Shown here: piece after piece, positions 1-8,459 of the stretch
Numbering within the stretch: position 1 is the stretch's first letter
Layout of the letters: every line of letters starts with the position of its first letter
Origin: Bradyrhizobium sp. 1(2017)
GTDB taxonomy: Bacteria; Pseudomonadota; Alphaproteobacteria; Rhizobiales; Xanthobacteraceae
Reading direction: 5' to 3'
Length of the DNA: 64,000 bases
Assembly (NCBI RefSeq): GCF_011602485.2
Contig: NZ_CP050022.2
Location: 186,001 to 250,000 of the forward strand
Program-made: the position numbers and the translations under genes
Notes under the pieces: model-generated
What the model was told of the DNA's origin: nothing
Database searches by the model: none
The model's input: only the letters and a program-made list of their open reading frames with translations

Positions 1-72
1 ATCGCCCGGCTCGGCGGCCCGGACGTTGCGGCGAAGATCTGGGACACGATCGAAGCGAAGCGGAAGAAGTAG
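1..72 (+). CDS. 3' end of an unidentified gene (23 C-terminal residues)
   Basis: Frame 1 is open from the window edge and reads a short alpha-helical, lysine-rich tail ending IEAKRKK before TAG at 70-72. Too little is present to name a family. It lies on the same strand as the downstream pilus genes but is 370 bases from them, so it is probably a separate transcript. Confidence 0.5.
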   Translation: MARLGGPDVAAKIWDTIEAKRKK

Positions 73-442
73 GGGCTATGGCGATTGCGCTGTGGCGTTC
101 GTGATCTCCCTCCAACGTCGTCCCGGCGAAGGCCGGGGCGACACCTTCAGTGTCGCGCGTTGCTTCCATCTCATGAGCAGGCCACCCCTCCAGCGCCCAC
201 ACCACTAACCATCCATTCACCATGACGCCGCGCGCGTCGTGCGAACGAACGAGCTGGCTTGCGTGAAACTACGGGGCCGCTGGCCGACCCAATAACGCCG
301 CGTTCACCATCCGCCGAAAACCCGCGGCGTGACCGGCCATCACATTCAGTCTCGCAACACCCCTTACACTTTTACTCCCTACTCATCGACACGGGGAACC
401 CGCCAGGTGCGGTCCGAGTGCCCCGCGTAAGAGTAGAAGCGT
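73..442. other. Intergenic region upstream of cpaB
   Basis: There is no convincing gene here. The stretch holds one palindromic repeat at 117-142 and should contain the promoter of the cpa operon. I see no clear CtrA box (TTAA-N7-TTAA), although cpa genes are CtrA-controlled in Caulobacter. Confidence 0.5.
117..142. repeat. Short palindromic repeat (REP-like)
   Basis: GTCGTCCCGGC and GCCGGGGCGAC form an 11-base inverted repeat (one G-T type mismatch) around a 4-base loop. The same core sequence forms the arms of the larger elements at 20965-21114 and 38114-38247, so this is a solo half-element of that dispersed family. Confidence 0.6.
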
Positions 443-1255
443 ATGAATACCGCACGCATTGTCGTTCTCGTCATCGCACTGGGCGCCGGCGGCGTCGCTG
501 CCTATCTGGCGAGCGGTTATCAGAATGCGCCCGCTCCGGTTCTCCCTGTCGCCGAGAAGCTGCCGACGGTCGAGGTCCTGATCGCGAAGAACGACATCGG
601 GCTCGGCCAGGCCGTCAAGCCCGAGGACCTGCAATGGCAGACCTGGCCGGCGGCGACTGCGAGCAACGCCTTCATCCGCCGTGACAGCAGGCCCGAGGCG
701 CAAATCCAGATCGCCGGCTCGATCGCGCGCGTGCCCTTGATGCAGGGCGAGCCGATCCGCGAGCAGAAGCTGGTCCGGGCCGAAGGCTCCGGCTTCATGG
801 CCGCGATCCTGCCCTCCGGCATGCGGGCCGTCTCCACCGAAATTTCAGCCGAGACCGGCGCCGGCGGCTTCATCCTGCCGAACGACCGCGTCGACATCGT
901 GCTGACCCGACGCCTGAAGAATCCCGACGCCAACGGCGCGACCGCAGGCAACGACCTCATCCTGTCCGAGGTCATCCTGACCAACATCCGCGTGCTCGCG
1001 ATCGACCAGGCGCCGAAGGAGAAGGACGGCCAGACCGCCGTGATCGGCAAGACCGTCACGCTCGAGCTCAAGCCCGACCAGGTCGCCACGCTGTCGGCGG
1101 CGCGACAGGGCGGCACGCTCCAGCTCGCGCTGCGGAGCATCGCCGATGCCAAGGCCGTGGAGAGCCCGGTCGAGGAACAGGCGGCCAAGCGTTCCGACGG
1201 CGTCAACGTGATCCGCTACGGGGTACAGGCGCGGCAACAGACGTCACAGAAGTGA
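443..1255 (+). CDS. cpaB: Flp/Tad pilus assembly protein CpaB
   Basis: Inner-membrane/periplasmic assembly factor of the Flp (Tad, type IVc) pilus, 270 aa. An N-terminal hydrophobic anchor (about residues 6-24) is followed by a SAF-type domain starting near VEVLIAKNDIGLGQ (about 44-110) and an RcpC-like C-terminal half. CpaB proteins are thought to couple the inner-membrane machinery to the secretin. The stop is 13 bases before cpaC, so the two are probably co-transcribed. Start ATG at 443 directly precedes the membrane anchor. Family and position in the cluster agree. Confidence 0.92.
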   Translation: MNTARIVVLVIALGAGGVAAYLASGYQNAPAPVLPVAEKLPTVEVLIAKNDIGLGQAVKPEDLQWQTWPAATASNAFIRRDSRPEAQIQIAGSIARVPLMQGEPIREQKLVRAEGSGFMAAILPSGMRAVSTEISAETGAGGFILPNDRVDIVLTRRLKNPDANGATAGNDLILSEVILTNIRVLAIDQAPKEKDGQTAVIGKTVTLELKPDQVATLSAARQGGTLQLALRSIADAKAVESPVEEQAAKRSDGVNVIRYGVQARQQTSQK

Positions 1256-1268
1256 TGATGGGGATAGC

Positions 1269-2786
1269 ATGAAAGACGGGGGTGATCGGACGGGCCTGCG
1301 CATTCGGGGGAAGCGCGCGCGCTCGGTCCTGGCGGGGACAATGCTGATGCTGGGGCTGCTCGCAGCCCCCAACGAGGTCAGCGCCGCGGATGCGCCGGTC
1401 GGCGACCAGGCTCCGATGCAGGCGTCCGATCTCGGCGTGTCGCCGGTCGCGACGACCGCGCCGGCGCGGACACGCTTCCTGTCACTCGGCATCGGCAAGT
1501 CCGTGGTCGTTGACCTGCCACGCGAGGTCAAGGACGTGCTGGTGGCCGATCCCAAGATCGCCAACGCGGTGATCCGCTCATCCCAGCGCGCCTATATCAT
1601 CGGCGGTCAGGTCGGCCAGACCAACGTCGTGTTCTTCTCCGCCGACGGCCAGCAGGTCGCCTCCTACGACATCGCGGTGAAGCGCGACCTCAACGGCATG
1701 CGCACGGCGCTGCGCCAGTCGCTGCCGGGCGTGCAGATCGAAGGCGTCGGCGACAGCGTGATGCTGACCGGCTCGGTGTCGAGCCCGGTGGAGGCGCAGC
1801 AGGCAGGCGACGTCGCCGCCAAGCTCGTCGGCGGCTCCGACAAGGTCGTCAACAACATCGTCGTGCGTGGCCGCGACCAGGTGATGCTCAAGGTCGTCGT
1901 CGGCGAAGTGCGCCGCGACATCGTCAAGCAGCTGGGCGTCGATCTCAGCGCCAGCCTGAACGCCGGCACCGCAGTCGTCAATTTCAACAATTCCAATCCG
2001 TTCGCGGTCTCGGGCGGGCCGATCGTCGGCAGCAACGGGCTCGGCGTTGCCGGTCTCGCCAAGGGCGTCGCCACCGTGAGCGCCACGATGCGCGCGATGG
2101 AAAGCGCCGGCGTCATGCGCACGCTCGCCGAACCGAGCCTGACCGCGATCTCCGGCGAATCCGCGACCTTCATCGCCGGCGGCGAATTCCCGATTCCCGC
2201 AGGATATTCCTGCGATCCCGTCACCCACGTCTGTACCACCCAGGTCACCTACAAGAAGTTCGGCATCTCCCTCAACTTCACCCCGGTCGTGCTCAGCGAA
2301 GGCCGCATCAGCCTTCGCGTGATGACCGAGGTCTCGGAGTTGTCGAATACGAACTCGATCACCCTGACGCAGGCGGTGTCCTCGACCTCGAGCAACTCGA
2401 TCACCATTCCTTCGATCCAGACCCGCCGCGCCGAGACCACCCTGGAGATTCCCTCCGGCGGCTCGATGGCAATGGCCGGCCTGATCCAGCAGCAGACCAA
2501 GCAGGCCATCAACGGCCTGCCCGGCGTCGACCAGGTGCCGATCATCGGCGCGTTGTTCCGCAGCCGCGACTTCGTCAACAACGAGACCGAGCTGATGGTG
2601 ATCGTGACGCCCTATGTGGTGCGTGCGGTCGCCCAGAAGGAATTGTCGCGCCCGGACGACGGCTTCGCGCCGGCCTCCGACGCGCAGACGGCGCTGCTCG
2701 GCCGCATGAACCGCCTCTATGGCCTCACGCGCCGGGTCGATCCGATCAACGGCACGCCCGGCGATTTCGGCTTCATCATCGATTGA
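1269..2786 (+). CDS. cpaC: Flp/Tad pilus outer-membrane secretin CpaC
   Basis: Secretin of the Tad pilus, 505 aa. A long basic n-region and hydrophobic core (to about residue 40, ending near VSAA) make a signal peptide. It is followed by the N-terminal secretin-associated domain (about 60-140, including KDVLVADPKIANAVI), a BON-like stretch (about 140-205) and the C-terminal secretin domain (about 250-460, with the typical VPIIGALFRS near 420). It forms the outer-membrane pore for the pilus. It sits between cpaB and cpaD in the standard order. Confidence 0.94.
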   Translation: MKDGGDRTGLRIRGKRARSVLAGTMLMLGLLAAPNEVSAADAPVGDQAPMQASDLGVSPVATTAPARTRFLSLGIGKSVVVDLPREVKDVLVADPKIANAVIRSSQRAYIIGGQVGQTNVVFFSADGQQVASYDIAVKRDLNGMRTALRQSLPGVQIEGVGDSVMLTGSVSSPVEAQQAGDVAAKLVGGSDKVVNNIVVRGRDQVMLKVVVGEVRRDIVKQLGVDLSASLNAGTAVVNFNNSNPFAVSGGPIVGSNGLGVAGLAKGVATVSATMRAMESAGVMRTLAEPSLTAISGESATFIAGGEFPIPAGYSCDPVTHVCTTQVTYKKFGISLNFTPVVLSEGRISLRVMTEVSELSNTNSITLTQAVSSTSSNSITIPSIQTRRAETTLEIPSGGSMAMAGLIQQQTKQAINGLPGVDQVPIIGALFRSRDFVNNETELMVIVTPYVVRAVAQKELSRPDDGFAPASDAQTALLGRMNRLYGLTRRVDPINGTPGDFGFIID

Positions 2787-2881
2787 GACGAACGGTGGTC
2801 CCGGAAACGGGGCTTCCGACACAGGACGTCTGAACTGGACTTGGGGAACGGCGCGGGATTTGGGGCAAGGGGGATGAAGCG

Positions 2882-3616
2882 ATGACGAAGACGATGGGCG
2901 ATCGACGTCGCAACTTGAAGATCGCGCTGACACTGACGGGGCTCTCCGTCATGCTGGGCGCCTGCAACACCTCCGGTGAGATCGTCACCCAGACGGTGCC
3001 GACCGATTATCGCCAGCGCCATCCGATCGCGGTGCAGGAGGGCAAGCGCTCGATCGTCATCTTCGTCGGCAAGTCACGCGGGGGCCTTTCGGCCGAGCAG
3101 GGCGCCGACGTCGCGGGCATCGCCCGGGACTGGGTGCGTGAAGGCACCGGCTCCGTCGTCGTCGACGTCCCCGTCGACACCGCGAATTCGCGCGCCGCTG
3201 CGGCGACCTATCGGGAAATCCGCTCCGTGCTCGCGGCCGGCGGCGTGCCGTCGCGCGCCATCGTCCAGCATCCCTATCGCCCCGAGGATCCCGGCCTGCT
3301 GCCGACGATCCGGCTGAGCTATTCCAAGATCAGCGCCGTGGCCGGCCCCTGCGGGCTGTGGCCGGAAGACGTTGGTCCGAACATCCTCAACCCCGACTAC
3401 AGCGAGAACCGGCCGTACTTCAATCTCGGCTGCGCCAGCCAGCGCAATCTCGCGGCGATGATCGACAACCCCGCCGACCTCGAGCAGCCGCGCGGCGAGA
3501 CACCCGCCTATACCGCACGACGCAACATCGCCTTCGACCGCTATCGCAAGGGCTCGACGACAGCGACCTCCTATCCCGAGGCCGACAAGGCCAAACTCAG
3601 CGAAACCGGCAAATGA
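2882..3616 (+). CDS. cpaD: Flp/Tad pilus lipoprotein CpaD
   Basis: Pilus assembly lipoprotein, 244 aa. The N-terminus has basic residues, a hydrophobic core and a lipobox LGAC (Cys near residue 29), so it should be lipidated and partner the secretin. The remaining sequence matches the CpaD family pattern, including a late Cys-containing ...NLGCASQRNLAAMIDNPADL region. The start is chosen at ATG 2882 behind a GGGGCAAGGGGG ribosome-binding stretch. The stop overlaps the cpaE start as ATGA (3613-3616), implying translational coupling. Confidence 0.92.
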   Translation: MTKTMGDRRRNLKIALTLTGLSVMLGACNTSGEIVTQTVPTDYRQRHPIAVQEGKRSIVIFVGKSRGGLSAEQGADVAGIARDWVREGTGSVVVDVPVDTANSRAAAATYREIRSVLAAGGVPSRAIVQHPYRPEDPGLLPTIRLSYSKISAVAGPCGLWPEDVGPNILNPDYSENRPYFNLGCASQRNLAAMIDNPADLEQPRGETPAYTARRNIAFDRYRKGSTTATSYPEADKAKLSETGK

Positions 3617-4902
3617 CTGGCATCCACGACGAAGAGGCGGACGATCCGCGGCACCCCGACGAGCACATTGCGCCGGTCCCGCGTATCTCGGTGCAGGCCT
3701 TTTGCGAAACCGAGCAGACGCTCGCCGCGGTGACCGCGGCGGGGCAGGATCGCCGGCTTGCCAAGGCGCATCTCACCGCCAGGGACGGCGGCCTCGCTGC
3801 GGCGATCGAAGTCTACGAAACGATGCCGACGCCGAACGTGATCGTGATCGAATCCGACGGCACCCGTGACATCCTGGAGGGGCTCGACGACCTCGCCGGC
3901 GTCTGCGACCCCGGCACCCGCGTCGTCGTGATCGGCAATCCCAACGACACCGCGCCCTATCGCGAGCTGGTCCGCCGCGGCGTCAACGATTACGTGGTCG
4001 GACCGGTCGAGACGCTCGACGTGGTCCGCTCGATCTGCAGCCTGTTCTCGGCGTCCGAGGCCATCATCACCGGCCGCGTCATCGCCGTGGTCGGCGCCAA
4101 GGGCGGCGTCGGCGCGTCCACCGTCGCGCACAACGTGGCCTGGACCATCGCCCGCGACCTCGCGCTCGATTCCGTCGTGATCGATCTCGACCTCGCCTTC
4201 GGCACCGCGAGCCTCGACTACAATCAGGACCCGGTGCAGGGCATCGCCAATGCGGTGCTGTCGCAGGACCGGCCGGACACGGCGCTGCTGGAGCGCCTGC
4301 TTGCCAAATGCACCGAGCGCCTCAGCCTGCTGGCCGCGCCCGCGACGCTCGACCGCGTCTACGATTTCGGTGCCGAAGCTTTCGACGCGGTGTTCGACAC
4401 CTTGCGCATGACCACGCCCTGCATCGTGCTCGACGTTCCCCACCAATGGTCGGGCTGGACGCGCCGCGCGCTGGTCAATGCCGACGACATCGTGATCGTG
4501 GCCGAGCCTGATCTCGCCAATTTGCGCAACACCAAGAACATGCTGAGCGTGCTCAAGGCGGCGCGCCCGAACGACCGGCCGCCGCTGTACTGCCTCAACC
4601 AGGTCGGCATGCACAAGCGCGCGGAGATCGAGGTCAAGGCCTTCGCCAAGACCATGGAGAGCCAGCCGCTGGCGGTGATCCCGTTCGATTCGAAGCTGTT
4701 CTCCACCGCCGCCAACAACGGCCAGATGATCGCGGAGGTCTCCAAGAGCCACCGCACCACCGAGCTGTTCCAGACCATGGCGAACCGGCTCGCCGGCCGC
4801 GGCGAGGTGAAGAAGCCGAAGCGCTCGCTGCTCGGACCGCTCCTGAAGAAGCTGAAGGGCAAGTCGGGCCGCAGCTCCGCGCCGCATCGCAAGGCGTCGT
4901 AG
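3613..4902 (+). CDS. cpaE: Tad pilus ATPase-like localisation protein CpaE
   Basis: MinD/ParA-type protein of the Tad system, 429 aa, which in related bacteria guides polar assembly of the pilus. An N-terminal receiver-like domain (about residues 20-145) precedes a P-loop ATPase domain with the deviant Walker motif VVGAKGGVGASTVAHN (about 157-172). The reading frame stays open further upstream, but the ATG at 3613 overlapping the cpaD stop is the natural start. The usual next genes cpaF, tadB and tadC are absent: the following gene runs the other way. Confidence 0.92.
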   Translation: MTGIHDEEADDPRHPDEHIAPVPRISVQAFCETEQTLAAVTAAGQDRRLAKAHLTARDGGLAAAIEVYETMPTPNVIVIESDGTRDILEGLDDLAGVCDPGTRVVVIGNPNDTAPYRELVRRGVNDYVVGPVETLDVVRSICSLFSASEAIITGRVIAVVGAKGGVGASTVAHNVAWTIARDLALDSVVIDLDLAFGTASLDYNQDPVQGIANAVLSQDRPDTALLERLLAKCTERLSLLAAPATLDRVYDFGAEAFDAVFDTLRMTTPCIVLDVPHQWSGWTRRALVNADDIVIVAEPDLANLRNTKNMLSVLKAARPNDRPPLYCLNQVGMHKRAEIEVKAFAKTMESQPLAVIPFDSKLFSTAANNGQMIAEVSKSHRTTELFQTMANRLAGRGEVKKPKRSLLGPLLKKLKGKSGRSSAPHRKAS

Positions 4903-4908
4903 GCGCGG

Positions 4909-5682
4909 CTATTTGTCCGCCCGCTGCTGCTTCTTCGCCAGCAGCTGCCGCAGCGCCGCGACCTTTGCCGCAGCCTCATCCGGCGGCAGGTCGGCCTTCA
5001 CGAGGATTTCAGCCTCAGCCTCGCGGCCTTGCAATCCCAGCACGAGCGCGAGATTGGCACGGATCCGCACATCGTTCTGATTGCGCTGATGGGCGCGGCC
5101 GAGCACCTGCTCGGCCCGCGGCAGATTGTTCTGGAGCATGTAGGACAGGCCGAGATTGGACAGGACCTGTGGCTCGTCGGGCACGATCTTCAGGGCGCTC
5201 GCATAATATTGCTGCGCCTCCTCGTTGCGGCCGAGCTGATCGAGCGCCGCGCCTTGCGCCGACAGGATGCGCCAGTCCGGATCCTCGGGCGAATGCGCGC
5301 GGCCGAGGACGTCGAAGGCCTGCTGGAAATTGCCGTTGTCGGCGAGCGCGCGGCCATAGCCGGCGAGCAGCGCCTTGTTGCTGGGATGGCCGAGCACGGC
5401 CTGCTCCAGCACCGCGACAGCCTGCGCGCGCTGGCCGGTCTCGCGCAGCGCCTTGCCATAAGCGAGCGCAATTGCGGGCTCGCCGGGCTTGGCGCGGTAG
5501 CGCTCGCGAAGCGCGTCCATGTCCGACCTGGCTTCGGCCTTGGCGGCGGTTTCAGACCTGACGCCGAGCGCGCCGGTCACATCCTCGATGCCATTGGTCT
5601 GGCAACCGCCGAGGATGAGCACCATGAACGCGGGAAGCAGGAATTTCGCCGGAGGAAAGGCGGGAGACGAACGCTTGGGCAT
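4909..5682 (-). CDS. TPR-repeat lipoprotein (TadD-like)
   Basis: 257 aa with an N-terminal hydrophobic segment and lipobox LGGC (Cys near residue 27), followed by about four tetratricopeptide repeats (residues 65-235). TPR lipoproteins of the TadD/PilF kind help secretin assembly, and such genes usually accompany cpa clusters. Here it faces cpaE with 6 bases between stops, so it must have its own promoter. The TadD role is inferred from domain type and context only. Confidence 0.8.
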   Translation of the reverse strand: MPKRSSPAFPPAKFLLPAFMVLILGGCQTNGIEDVTGALGVRSETAAKAEARSDMDALRERYRAKPGEPAIALAYGKALRETGQRAQAVAVLEQAVLGHPSNKALLAGYGRALADNGNFQQAFDVLGRAHSPEDPDWRILSAQGAALDQLGRNEEAQQYYASALKIVPDEPQVLSNLGLSYMLQNNLPRAEQVLGRAHQRNQNDVRIRANLALVLGLQGREAEAEILVKADLPPDEAAAKVAALRQLLAKKQQRADK

Positions 5683-5762
5683 ACTCTGATCACTCGGCGA
5701 CTGATCAGGGATGCTTACCGATTAACGCTAAAACCGGGTTAAAGAGGGTAGCCTTTGACGGC

Positions 5763-6008
5763 TTAGTCGGTGAACTCGGCGCCGAACTCGCAGCCGATGC
5801 GCCAGCGCAGGCGGCATTGGCGGGAATAATCGGGCGCGAAGATGATGGTGAATTGCGGCGGCACTTCCAAAAATTCCGCCACCACTTTCACGCCACCATC
5901 GGAGATGTCCGTGATCGTGCAATCCCGCGGCAGCGAGCCCGCACCGAAATGAATCTTGGCAAGCCGGCTGCACACCCGGCGTTCGCTTCTCCGGCGATTT
6001 GCAAGCAT
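5763..6008 (-). CDS. PilZ-domain protein
   Basis: 81 aa, almost entirely one PilZ domain, a c-di-GMP-binding module. The arginine-rich first motif RRRSERR (residues 5-11) and the second motif DISDGG (about 35-40) are both visible, so c-di-GMP binding is plausible. It lies 80 bases upstream of the TPR lipoprotein on the same strand and may be co-transcribed with it. c-di-GMP input to pili or surface behaviour fits the neighbourhood but is inference. Confidence 0.8.
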   Translation of the reverse strand: MLANRRRSERRVCSRLAKIHFGAGSLPRDCTITDISDGGVKVVAEFLEVPPQFTIIFAPDYSRQCRLRWRIGCEFGAEFTD

Positions 6009-6057
6009 TTGAACTCTTCACCCGTTAGACCACGGCCCATCCCGCAAGCGTAGGAGT

Positions 6058-6118
6058 AGCGGACATTCGTTGGAATGTGCTGAGGAGAGCCGCTCGCATT
6101 CGAGGCGTAGTGTCCGCT
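6058..6118. repeat. Intergenic inverted repeat upstream of comM
   Basis: AGCGGACA (6058-6065) pairs with TGTCCGCT (6111-6118), and inside it ACATTC-GTTG-GAATGT (6063-6078) forms a small hairpin. It resembles dispersed intergenic palindromes of this group rather than a terminator, because no T-run follows. Confidence 0.35.
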
Positions 6119-6235
6119 TCACGTTTACGATCCGTTAGGGCTTGCGCCGCTCCCGACTATGTTCCTGTATTGTTCTTGCGGAGCGAGGCGCCGCCTGCTA
6201 CCCTCGATTGAGCAAAGGGCAGGGCTGGTTCGGGC

Positions 6236-7774
6236 ATGGTTCAGCGGGTTTCTACCGTCGCCTTTGAGGGGATCGAGGCCCGCGCGGTCGACGTGCAGGT
6301 GCAGGTCGCCCCGGGCCTGCCGGCCTTCGCCATCGTCGGCCTGCCGGACAAGGCAGTGTCGGAGGCGCGCGAGCGGGTCCGCTCGGCCCTGATCGCCTCG
6401 GGGCTGGCGCTGCCGGCGCGGCGGATCATCGTCAATCTGGCGCCGGCCGACCTGCCCAAGGAGGGCAGTCATTACGACCTTCCCATCGCGCTCGGGCTGA
6501 TGGCGGCCATCGGCGCGATTCCGCCGGATGCGCTGACCGGCTTCACCGTGCTCGGCGAGCTTGGCCTCGACGGCTCGATCGCGCCGGTCGCAGGCGTTCT
6601 GCCTGCCGCGATCGGCGCCAATGCGCGCGAGGAAGGCCTGATCTGCCCCGCCGCCTGCGGGTCGGAAGCGGCTTGGGCAAGCCCCGACATCCAGATCATT
6701 GCAGCTCACTCGCTGATCCAGATCGCCAACCATTTCAAGGGCACGCAGGTGCTGTCGCGGCCCTCGCCGAAGGTGCACGAGGCCGCGGCATCGTCCCTCG
6801 ATCTGCGCGACATCAAGGGCCAGGAGAGCGCCAAGCGGGCGCTGGAAATCGCGGCCGCCGGCGGGCATCATCTGTTGATGATCGGCGCACCCGGCGCCGG
6901 TAAGTCGATGCTGGCGGCGCGCCTGCCCTCGATCCTGCCGCCGCTGTCGCCGAGCGAGCTGCTCGAGGTCTCCATGATCGCGTCGGTCGCCGGCGAGATC
7001 GAGGGCGGCGCACTGACGGCGCGGCGCCCGTTCCGCTCGCCGCATCACTCCGCCAGCATGGCCGCGCTCACCGGCGGCGGCATGCGGGCAAGGCCCGGCG
7101 AGATCTCGCTGGCGCATCAGGGCGTGCTGTTCCTCGACGAATTGCCGGAGTTCGATCCGCGCGTGCTGGATTCGCTGCGCCAGCCGCTGGAGAACGGCGA
7201 GGTCGCGGTGTCGCGCGCCAATCACCGCGTCACCTACCCTGCCCGCTTCATGCTGGTCGCGGCGATGAATCCCTGCCGCTGCGGCAACGCCTTCGAGCCC
7301 GGCTATGCCTGCAAGCGCGGCCGCATCGACCGCTGCACGTCCGACTACCAGGCGCGCATCTCCGGTCCCCTGATGGACCGCATCGATTTGCGCATCGAGG
7401 TGCCGGCGGTGACCGCGGCCGACCTGATCCTGCCGCCGCCGGCGGAAGGCTCGGCCGAGGTCGCGGCGCGCGTGGCGGCGGCCCGCGACATCCAGCTTGC
7501 GCGCTATGCCGCTGCCGGCCTGCCCAAGGTCCGCACCAATGCCGAGGCGCCGGCCTCGGTGCTGGAAGAGATCGCCAAGCCGGATGTGCAAGGCGCCAAG
7601 CTGCTGCGCGATGCCGCCGAGACCATGCGGCTGTCGGCGCGCGGCTATCACCGCGTGCTGCGGGTGGCGCGCACGCTCGCCGATCTCGACAACGCCGACA
7701 GGATCGGCCGGCTCCACCTCGCCGAGGCGCTGTCCTACCGCGCACTCGCGGAGGATGTACGGCAGATGGCCTGA
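6236..7774 (+). CDS. comM: YifB/ComM family AAA+ ATPase
   Basis: 512 aa Mg-chelatase-like AAA+ protein. The N-terminal ChlI-type domain (about residues 1-165) is followed by an AAA+ module with Walker A GAPGAGKS (about 217-224) and a Walker B region ending LFLDELPEF (about 295-303), then the C-terminal chelatase-associated domain. ComM is a hexameric DNA branch-migration helicase that assists recombination of incoming DNA in transformable bacteria. Length is normal for the family, and ATG 6236 starts the conserved VQRVSTVAFEGIEA opening. Confidence 0.93.
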   Translation: MVQRVSTVAFEGIEARAVDVQVQVAPGLPAFAIVGLPDKAVSEARERVRSALIASGLALPARRIIVNLAPADLPKEGSHYDLPIALGLMAAIGAIPPDALTGFTVLGELGLDGSIAPVAGVLPAAIGANAREEGLICPAACGSEAAWASPDIQIIAAHSLIQIANHFKGTQVLSRPSPKVHEAAASSLDLRDIKGQESAKRALEIAAAGGHHLLMIGAPGAGKSMLAARLPSILPPLSPSELLEVSMIASVAGEIEGGALTARRPFRSPHHSASMAALTGGGMRARPGEISLAHQGVLFLDELPEFDPRVLDSLRQPLENGEVAVSRANHRVTYPARFMLVAAMNPCRCGNAFEPGYACKRGRIDRCTSDYQARISGPLMDRIDLRIEVPAVTAADLILPPPAEGSAEVAARVAAARDIQLARYAAAGLPKVRTNAEAPASVLEEIAKPDVQGAKLLRDAAETMRLSARGYHRVLRVARTLADLDNADRIGRLHLAEALSYRALAEDVRQMA

Positions 7775-7872
7775 TCATTCCGCGCATCAACCCGGCGGTA
7801 ACGAGTTTCCTTTACGCTCTGCAAACCATAAGGCCCATCAGTTCCCGTACAGGGCCCGGCGAGTAGAGTGTC

Positions 7873-8340
7873 ATGTTGCGTCTCAAGATCCTGGCCTCCG
7901 TTGTTCCCCTGTTGGCGGCAGCTGTGTTCGCCCGCGCCGAGATCGGATCGGTCTCGCATCCCTGCATCGCCCTCGGCGACACCTCGGTCGAGCTCACCTC
8001 CCTGTTCTGGACCGCCGGCGTGCACGTCGCCTTCACCGACGATCCCGCGCAGGCGACGGTGCGGGTCCAGGTCACCGACAATGCGGACGTTGCGGACTTC
8101 GCCGTGGTGGACGACGGTCTCGGTTCGGACTCGGACACCTGCCAGGCCGGTCCGTCGACACGCCTGATCTCGATCGCCGCGCAGCCCGTCGACGGCGGCG
8201 AGGTGATCTACCTCTCCACCGAAGGGCCGGCTGATTACCGCATCTATGTGCGCTCGAAGACGTTCTCGCAGCGCGAGGCGGCTGCGCTGATCGTCGGCGC
8301 CCGCGGTGGCCGTAGCCACTTCCAAGCCGCCTCGCTCTGA
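7873..8340 (+). CDS. Small exported protein of unknown function
   Basis: 155 aa. A Sec signal peptide (hydrophobic core LASVVPLLAAAVFA, cleavage likely after ARA near residue 23) precedes a compact, acidic, beta-rich domain with two cysteines (about residues 31 and 95) that could form a disulphide. I do not recognise the family. It lies 98 bases after comM and 119 bases before a membrane histidine kinase on the same strand, so it could be part of the kinase's sensory input, but nothing in the sequence proves that. Confidence 0.7.
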   Translation: MLRLKILASVVPLLAAAVFARAEIGSVSHPCIALGDTSVELTSLFWTAGVHVAFTDDPAQATVRVQVTDNADVADFAVVDDGLGSDSDTCQAGPSTRLISIAAQPVDGGEVIYLSTEGPADYRIYVRSKTFSQREAAALIVGARGGRSHFQAASL

Positions 8341-8459
8341 GACGTTAACACTTCGTCAACCCTGTCTGGAGGCGGCGCCAGAGCCTCAAGCTGTTCGCAA
8401 GGTCGAGGCGACATCGTCGCACAGGGCGAACGCGGGGTTTCGGACAAGAGTCGGGGTCG

